Assembly: GCF_002086735.1 (NCBI RefSeq)
Contig: NZ_MVIJ01000025.1
Span: forward strand, 18,491-82,490
Reading direction: 5' to 3'
From: Mycobacterium scrofulaceum
GTDB lineage: Bacteria; Actinomycetota; Actinomycetes; Mycobacteriales; Mycobacteriaceae
Length of the DNA stretch: 64,000 bases
Of the stretch, positions 59,050-64,000 are shown in pieces. Position numbers and translations under genes: made by a program. The notes under the pieces were generated by a model. The model worked only from the letters and a program-made list of their open reading frames with translations. It was not told the origin of the DNA and did not search any database. The number at the start of each line of letters is the position of its first letter. The first letter of the stretch is position 1.

Positions 59050-59781
59050 GTGTTGATCTTGTTGCCCGCGGTCGACGTGGTCGAGGGCCGCGCCGTGCGG
59101 CTGGTCCAGGGCAAGGCCGGCAGCGAAACCGAGTACGGCTCGGCGCTGGACGCGGCGCTGGGCTGGCAGCGCGACGGCGCGGAATGGATCCACCTGGTCG
59201 ACTTGGACGCGGCGTTCGGGCGGGGCTCGAACCGCGAACTGCTCGCCGAGGTGGTGGGCAAGCTGGACGTGCGGGTGGAGCTGTCCGGCGGGATCCGGGA
59301 CGACGATTCGCTGGCCGCGGCGCTGGCCACCGGCTGCGCCCGGGTCAACCTGGGCACGGCGGCGCTGGAGAACCCGCAATGGTGCGCCCGCGCGATAGGC
59401 GAGCATGGCGACAAGGTCGCCGTCGGCCTGGACGTCCAAATCGTCGACGGCGCGCACCGGTTGCGCGGACGCGGCTGGGAAACCGACGGCGGCGACCTGT
59501 GGGAGGTGCTGGAACGCCTTGACGGCGAGGGCTGTTCGCGCTTCGTGGTCACCGACGTCACCAAGGACGGCACGCTCGGCGGACCCAACCTCGACCTGCT
59601 GGCCGCGGTCGCCGACCGCACCGACGCCCCGGTGATCGCGTCCGGCGGCGTGTCGAGCCTGGACGACCTGCGCGCGATCGCCACCCTCACCGACCGCGGG
59701 GTCGAGGGCGCCATCGTCGGCAAAGCCCTCTACGCCGGGCGGTTCACGCTGCCGCAGGCGCTGGCCGCGGTCGCGGGGTAG
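59050..59781 (+). CDS. hisA: Phosphoribosyl isomerase A (HisA/TrpF bifunctional, PriA)
   Basis: TIM-barrel isomerase that serves both histidine (ProFAR) and tryptophan (PRA) synthesis in actinobacteria lacking trpF (known). The 243-residue protein has the catalytic Asp in LPAVDVVEGRAVRL and the phosphate loops ELSGGIRDD and ASGGVSS. The second acid is in VTDVTKDGTLGGPN. The GTG at 59050 is supported by GGAGAAAG (59041-59048). An upstream in-frame ATG inside hisH is not credible. Confidence 0.95.
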   Translation: MLILLPAVDVVEGRAVRLVQGKAGSETEYGSALDAALGWQRDGAEWIHLVDLDAAFGRGSNRELLAEVVGKLDVRVELSGGIRDDDSLAAALATGCARVNLGTAALENPQWCARAIGEHGDKVAVGLDVQIVDGAHRLRGRGWETDGGDLWEVLERLDGEGCSRFVVTDVTKDGTLGGPNLDLLAAVADRTDAPVIASGGVSSLDDLRAIATLTDRGVEGAIVGKALYAGRFTLPQALAAVAG

Positions 59782-59788
59782 GGCGGCC

Positions 59789-60589
59789 ATGGACCTGGAC
59801 GCGTTGGTGCAGACGGCGTCGACGATCCTCGACGACGCCACCGAGCCGTTCCTCGCCGGCCATCGCGCCGATTCGGCCGTCCAGAAGAAGGGCAACGATT
59901 TCGCCACCGACGTGGACCTCGCGATCGAGCGGCAGGTGGTCGCCGCGCTGTCGGAGGCCACCGGAATCGGCGTGCACGGCGAGGAGTTCGGCGGCACCGA
60001 CGTCGACTCGGAATGGGTGTGGGTGCTCGACCCCGTCGACGGCACGTTCAACTACGCGGCCGGCTCGCCGATGGCGGGGATCCTGCTGGGCCTGCTGCAC
60101 CGCGGCGACCCGGTCGCCGGGCTGACCTGGCTGCCGTTCGTCGACCAGCGCTACACCGCGGTGGTGGGCGGGCCGTTGCTGAAAAACGGTGTCGCACAGC
60201 CGCCGCTGGCCCACATCGACCTGGCCGACGCCCTGATCGGCGCCGGCTCGTTCAGCGCGGACGCCCGGGGCCGGTTCCCGGGGCGTTACCGGATCGCGGT
60301 GCTGGAGAACCTGAGCCGGGTCTCCTCCCGGCTGCGCATGCACGGTTCCACCGGGCTCGACCTCGCCTACGTCGCCGACGGAGTGCTCGGGGGCTCGATC
60401 AGTTTCGGTGGCCACGTATGGGACCACGCCGCCGGCGTCGCACTGGTGCGGGCGGCGGGCGGCGTCGTCACCGACGTGCACGGCGACCCGTGGACACCCG
60501 CGTCGGATTCCGCGCTGGCCGCGGGGACCCGCGCGCACGCCGAGATACTCGAGGTTCTGCGCAGCACGGGCCGGCCGGAGGACTACTGA
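59789..60589 (+). CDS. impA: Inositol-monophosphatase-family phosphatase ImpA
   Basis: Mg-dependent phosphatase of the IMPase fold. The 266-residue protein has HGEEFGG, the metal motif WVLDPVDGTFNY and the C-terminal WDHAAGVALVRAAGG, so all three metal sites are intact. It lies between hisA (seven bases) and hisF (one base), which makes histidinol-phosphate a reasonable substrate. However, in M. tuberculosis that activity is assigned to Rv3137 and this gene (Rv1604) to inositol phosphate. Confidence 0.93.
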   Translation: MDLDALVQTASTILDDATEPFLAGHRADSAVQKKGNDFATDVDLAIERQVVAALSEATGIGVHGEEFGGTDVDSEWVWVLDPVDGTFNYAAGSPMAGILLGLLHRGDPVAGLTWLPFVDQRYTAVVGGPLLKNGVAQPPLAHIDLADALIGAGSFSADARGRFPGRYRIAVLENLSRVSSRLRMHGSTGLDLAYVADGVLGGSISFGGHVWDHAAGVALVRAAGGVVTDVHGDPWTPASDSALAAGTRAHAEILEVLRSTGRPEDY

Positions 60590-60590
60590 C

Positions 60591-61376
60591 ATGACTTCCG
60601 GCAACGGCCTTGCGGTGCGGGTCATTCCGTGCCTGGACGTCGACGCCGGCCGCGTCGTCAAGGGGGTCAACTTCGAGAACCTGCGCGACGCGGGCGATCC
60701 CGTCGAGCTGGCCGCAGCGTACGACGCCGAGGGCGCCGACGAACTCACCTTCCTCGACGTCACCGCCTCGTCGTCGGGTAGGGCCACCATGCTGGACGTG
60801 GTGCGCCGCACGGCCGAGCAGGTGTTCATCCCGCTGACCGTCGGCGGCGGGGTCCGCACGGTGGCCGACGTCGACGTCCTGCTGCGCGCGGGCGCCGACA
60901 AGGTTTCGATCAACACGGCCGCGATCGCCCGGCCCGACCTGTTGGAGGAAATGGCAAGGCAATTCGGCTCGCAATGCATCGTGCTGTCGGTCGACGCCCG
61001 CACGGTCCCTCCGGAATCGGTGCCGACCCCGTCCGGGTGGGAGGTCACCACCCACGGCGGGCGCCGAGGAACGGGAATCGACGCCGTCGAATGGGCCTCG
61101 CGCGGCGCCGATCTGGGCGTGGGGGAGATCCTGCTGAACTCGATGGACGCCGACGGCACCAAGGCCGGATTCGACCTGCCCATGCTGCAGGCGGTGCGCT
61201 CGGCGGTCACGGTGCCGGTGATCGCCAGCGGCGGTGCGGGCGCGGCCGAGCACTTCGCGCCCGCGGTGGCCGCCGGCGCCGATGCGGTGCTGGCGGCGAG
61301 CGTCTTTCACTTCCGCGAGCTGACCATCGGCCAGGTGAAGGCGGCGATGGCCGCCGAGGGGATCACGGTGCGATGA
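60591..61376 (+). CDS. hisF: Imidazole glycerol phosphate synthase, cyclase subunit
   Basis: TIM-barrel partner of HisH that makes imidazole glycerol phosphate and AICAR. The 261-residue protein has the catalytic Asp in VIPCLDVDAGRVVKG and a second Asp in LNSMDADGTKAGFD. The phosphate loops are TVGGGVRT and ASGGAGA. ATG at 60591 lies one base after impA. The stop overlaps the hisI ATG by four. Confidence 0.97.
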   Translation: MTSGNGLAVRVIPCLDVDAGRVVKGVNFENLRDAGDPVELAAAYDAEGADELTFLDVTASSSGRATMLDVVRRTAEQVFIPLTVGGGVRTVADVDVLLRAGADKVSINTAAIARPDLLEEMARQFGSQCIVLSVDARTVPPESVPTPSGWEVTTHGGRRGTGIDAVEWASRGADLGVGEILLNSMDADGTKAGFDLPMLQAVRSAVTVPVIASGGAGAAEHFAPAVAAGADAVLAASVFHFRELTIGQVKAAMAAEGITVR

Positions 61377-61720
61377 CGCTGGATCCGCAGATCGCCGCGC
61401 GGCTGAAGCGCAACGCCGACGGGCTGTTCACCGCCGTCGTGCAGGAGCGCGGCACCGGCGACGTGCTGATGGTCGCCTGGATGGATGACGCCGCCCTGGC
61501 GCGCACCCTGGAAACCCGTGAGGCGACGTACTATTCGCGCTCCCGCGGCGAGCAGTGGGTCAAGGGCGCGACGTCCGGGCACACGCAACACGTGCATTCG
61601 GTGCGGCTGGACTGCGACGGCGACACCGTGCTGCTGACGGTCGACCAGGTGGGCGGCGCCTGCCACACCGGGGACCACAGCTGCTTCGACGCCGATATGC
61701 TGCTGCACCCGGAAGGCTAG
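61373..61720 (+). CDS. hisI: Phosphoribosyl-AMP cyclohydrolase
   Basis: Zn/Mg enzyme opening the purine ring of PR-AMP. The 115-residue protein has the substrate motif MVAWMDDAAL and YYSRSRGEQWVKGATSGHTQ. The metal ligands are DCDGD and the paired cysteines in GGACHTGDHSCF. It is a stand-alone cyclohydrolase; the hisE function is elsewhere. It is the last gene of the his operon, convergent with the WhiB-like gene. Confidence 0.97.
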   Translation: MTLDPQIAARLKRNADGLFTAVVQERGTGDVLMVAWMDDAALARTLETREATYYSRSRGEQWVKGATSGHTQHVHSVRLDCDGDTVLLTVDQVGGACHTGDHSCFDADMLLHPEG

Positions 61721-61744
61721 GGCCTCGGCGCACAACCGATGGCA

Positions 61745-62101
61745 CTAATTCGCGGTGCGCTGCCGGCGCTGGGCGGCGGCCAAGAATTCCGCCCAGGACA
61801 CCACGTCGGAGTGCTGCCTGAGCAGGGCCCGGCGCTGGCGTTCGGTCATCCCGCCCCAGACGCCCCACTCGACCCGGTTGTCCAGAGCTTCGGCGCCGCA
61901 CTCGAGGATTACCGGGCAGTGCCGGCAGATCGCGGTGGCCTTCCTCTGCGCGGCGCCGCGCGCGAACAACCCGTCCGGGTCGCCGGTGCGACAGAGCGCT
62001 TTCGAAACCCAGGCGGCGCGGTCCTCGGCCTCCGCGCTGCGGAGATGGTTGCGTGCTGAATTGTCGGTGCCGATTGATGCGGCGATCCGGGACGCTAACA
62101 T
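61745..62101 (-). CDS. WhiB4-like iron-sulfur redox regulator
   Basis: 118-residue WhiB-family protein. The four cluster cysteines are C37, C59, C62 and C68 (CRHCPVILEC), followed by the turn GVWGGMTERQRR. The C-terminus is basic. By memory, both the length and the cysteine positions equal those of M. tuberculosis WhiB4, and the WVSKALCR, GAAQRKA and CRHCPV blocks are the same; WhiB4 lies far away in that genome (Rv3681c). An AAGGGGGA Shine-Dalgarno on the minus strand supports the ATG at 62101 over an ATG at 62269. It is probably an oxygen/NO-responsive regulator. Confidence 0.9.
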   Translation of the reverse strand: MLASRIAASIGTDNSARNHLRSAEAEDRAAWVSKALCRTGDPDGLFARGAAQRKATAICRHCPVILECGAEALDNRVEWGVWGGMTERQRRALLRQHSDVVSWAEFLAAAQRRQRTAN

Positions 62102-62370
62102 CGCTTCCCCCTTCGCTCCGGCCGTGCTGATGCGCAGCGCTCGGATATGCTCTTGACTTTCCTCCGGCCGAGCCCGTGCAACCCTGAGGCGAATGTTGCG
62201 ACCGTACGAAACGCGGTCGCCCGAAACGTAGGGGCTTTTGTCGCAACCGTCCGAGGACTTTCGGCTCAAGGGTCGTTGCGGACCCGTCGTCGCCCGACCC
62301 GGCGAACCGGGACCGCGGTCGGGCGCGCAGGAGTCGCCGGATCGCGTGCGTTCGAAGAGAATGGCGGTCG

Positions 62371-63462
62371 ATGTTGAGACGGGTGTCGTGGACCGCGGCC
62401 GTACCGCTGCTTGCCGTCGGCATGTTGGCGGCCATCTGGGGCGAGAAGCTGGGACCGGCGCTGGTGGCCTTGGCGGCGGCGTTTCTGATCGGCGCCGTGC
62501 TGGCCGCGGTGCACCACGCGGAGGTGGTCGCGGCCCGGGTCGGCGAGCCGTTCGGGTCGCTGGTGCTCGCGGCCGCGGTGACGGTGATCGAGGTGGCGCT
62601 CATCGTCGAGCTGATGGCGTCCGGGGGCAACGAGGCCGCGACCCTGGCCAGGGACACGGTGTTTGCGGCGGTGATGATCACCACCAACGGCATCGCGGGG
62701 CTGTCGCTGCTGCTGGGCTCCCGGCGCTACGGCGTCACGCTGTTCAACGCCGAGGGCAGCGGCGCCGCGCTGGCCACGGTCACCACCCTGGCGACGCTGA
62801 GCATGGTGCTGCCCGCGTTCACCACCAGCGGCTCGGGCAAGGAGTTCTCGCCCGGGCAGCTCACCTTCGCGGCGGTGGCCTCGCTGCTGCTGTACCTCGT
62901 CTTCGTCTTCACGCAGACGGTGCGGCACCGCGACTTCTTCCTGCCGGTCGCCCAGAAGGGCCAGAAACGACTGTTCGAGGACGAAAGCCATGCGGACCCG
63001 CCCAGCCGCAGCGCGGCGCTGGGCAGCCTGGGGCTCCTGCTTGTCGCGCTGGTCGCGGTGGTGGGCCTGGCCGAGGAGGAGTCGCCGGCTCTCGAGAGCG
63101 CGGTGACCGCGGTGGGTTTCCCGCAGTCCTTCGTCGGCGTGGTGATCGCCGCGCTGGTGTTGTTGCCCGAAACCCTATCGGCGGTGCGCGCGGCACGGCA
63201 GGGCCGCATCCAGACCAGCCTGAACCTGGCCTATGGGTCGGCGATGGCCAGCATCGGGCTGACCATCCCGGCGATCGCGCTGGCGTCGATCTGGCTGAAG
63301 GGACCCCTGGTGCTCGGCCTGGGCGCCATCCAGTTGGTGCTGCTCGCGCTCACCGTCGTGATCAGCATGCTGACGGTCATCCCCGGCCGGGCGACCCGCC
63401 TACAGGGCGAGCTGCACCTGGTGCTGCTCGCCGCCTACGTGTTCCTGGCGATCAGCCCCTGA
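62371..63462 (+). CDS. chaA: Calcium/proton antiporter ChaA
   Basis: 363-residue cation/H+ exchanger with about eleven transmembrane helices. The two inverted alpha-repeat motifs carry the ion-binding acids: FGSLVLAAAVTVIEVALI in the first half and FVGVVIAALVLLPETLSAVRAA in the second. A hydrophilic loop of about 35 residues (VAQKGQKRLFEDESH) separates the halves. It corresponds to Rv1607. It is divergent from the WhiB-like gene, with 269 bp between the starts in which I see no gene. Its stop is three bases from the convergent bcpB stop. Confidence 0.93.
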   Translation: MLRRVSWTAAVPLLAVGMLAAIWGEKLGPALVALAAAFLIGAVLAAVHHAEVVAARVGEPFGSLVLAAAVTVIEVALIVELMASGGNEAATLARDTVFAAVMITTNGIAGLSLLLGSRRYGVTLFNAEGSGAALATVTTLATLSMVLPAFTTSGSGKEFSPGQLTFAAVASLLLYLVFVFTQTVRHRDFFLPVAQKGQKRLFEDESHADPPSRSAALGSLGLLLVALVAVVGLAEEESPALESAVTAVGFPQSFVGVVIAALVLLPETLSAVRAARQGRIQTSLNLAYGSAMASIGLTIPAIALASIWLKGPLVLGLGAIQLVLLALTVVISMLTVIPGRATRLQGELHLVLLAAYVFLAISP

Positions 63463-63465
63463 CGC

Positions 63466-63921
63466 TCACCGGGCGCGCAGCGTCGCCAACGCCTTGTCGG
63501 CGTGGGTGTCCATGTTGAACTCGCTGGAGATGACGTTGAGCACCGTGCGATCGGTGTCGATGACGAAGGTGGTGCGCTTGACCGGCATCAGCTTGCCCAG
63601 CAGGCCGCGCTTGACGCCGAACTGAGCGGCGACGGTGCCCTCGGCGTCCGACAGCAGCGGGTAGTCGAACTTCTGCATGTCGGCGAACTTGGCCTGCTTG
63701 GCCACCGGATCGGCGCTGATGCCCACGCGCTGGGCGCCCGCGGCGGCGAATTCGGCCCCCAGGTCCCGGAAATGGCAGGCCTCCTTGGTGCAGCCCGGCG
63801 TCATCGCGGCGGGGTAGAAGAACAGCACCACGGGCCCGCCGGCGAGCAGGTCGCTGAGTTTGCGCGGCGTCCCCGTCTGATCGGGAAGTTCGAAGTCCGC
63901 GACGGTGTCACCAGGTTTCAT
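63466..63921 (-). CDS. bcpB: Peroxiredoxin Q/BCP (BcpB)
   Basis: Thiol peroxidase reducing peroxides in the cytoplasm. The 151-residue protein has the peroxidatic cysteine C44 in MTPGCTKEACHF and a possible resolving cysteine C49 five residues later, as in atypical two-Cys BCP enzymes. FYPAAMTP and the Arg in KRTTFVID complete the active site. It corresponds to Rv1608c. The 79 bp beyond it to the window end hold no recognisable feature. Confidence 0.94.
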   Translation of the reverse strand: MKPGDTVADFELPDQTGTPRKLSDLLAGGPVVLFFYPAAMTPGCTKEACHFRDLGAEFAAAGAQRVGISADPVAKQAKFADMQKFDYPLLSDAEGTVAAQFGVKRGLLGKLMPVKRTTFVIDTDRTVLNVISSEFNMDTHADKALATLRAR

Positions 63922-64000
63922 GCGTTTCTCCTATGTCAAGCCGCTGCCGGTTGGCAAGGCTTTGTTCGGATGTTGTGGTCGGTGTGGAGGTGATGGAACA

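Noticed and set aside
1..64000. CRISPR arrays, tRNA/rRNA genes, transposases or integrases
   Set aside because: No regularly spaced short repeats with unique spacers, no cloverleaf or rRNA sequence, and no recombinase motifs were seen on either strand.

Overview
The window is high-GC (about 70%) actinobacterial DNA. Its gene order and protein sequences match the Mycobacterium tuberculosis segment from ileS (Rv1536) to bcpB (Rv1608c), as I remember it. Several blocks known from M. tuberculosis are missing here: frdABCD/mmpL6, and the phiRv1 prophage with its REP13E12 copy. Other genes are added. This suggests a slow-growing non-tuberculous mycobacterium, possibly of the M. avium complex; the species is inferred, not proven.

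Layout. 1-5.9 kb: 3' end of ileS, a small membrane protein, Y-family polymerase dinX, asparaginase, lspA and an RluA pseudouridine synthase. 5.9-10.5 kb: a minus-strand glbN-lprI-methyltransferase group opposite two short-chain dehydrogenases and a START-like protein. 10.5-14.4 kb: three 57-bp tandem repeats, then dnaE1. 14.4-16.8 kb: a metallo-beta-lactamase/PPOX gene pair divergent from a MerR regulator and a VOC protein, with a perfect operator-like dyad between them. 16.8-20.5 kb: fadD11-plsB1. 20.6-23.5 kb: an accessory stretch with a secreted unknown, a PPE protein and a DUF6065 protein. 23.5-27.8 kb: a four-gene minus-strand cassette (lactate/malate dehydrogenase-like protein, DUF1275 membrane protein, response regulator, histidine kinase) bounded by an imperfect 27-bp direct repeat. 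27.8-32.5 kb: a deazaflavin-type oxidoreductase, ilvA, a PAP2 phosphatase, and a PPOX-type enzyme divergent from a MocR regulator. 32.8-43 kb: an acyltransferase/SGNH protein heading treX-treY-treZ, a catalytically dead RipD-like protein and a small membrane protein. 43-50.2 kb: bioA-bioF-bioD plus a 2H phosphoesterase, bioB-bsaP and a DUF2567 protein, then a lipase. 50.4-54.6 kb: nrtR divergent from nadA-nadB-nadC. 54.7-61.7 kb: an F420-type oxidoreductase, then hisD-C-B-H-A-impA-F-I. 61.7-64 kb: a WhiB4-like protein, chaA and bcpB.

Most of the window is core metabolism in tight operons with 4-nt ATGA/GTGA overlaps: NAD, biotin, histidine, and trehalose from glycogen. The clearest regulatory signals are the shared nrtR/nadA operator-promoter (51110-51132) and the MerR-type dyad (15823-15844). 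Pairs of convergent genes are often separated by strong hairpins without a U-tract. The regions that look most recently changed are 20.6-27.8 kb and the WhiB4-like insertion next to hisI.
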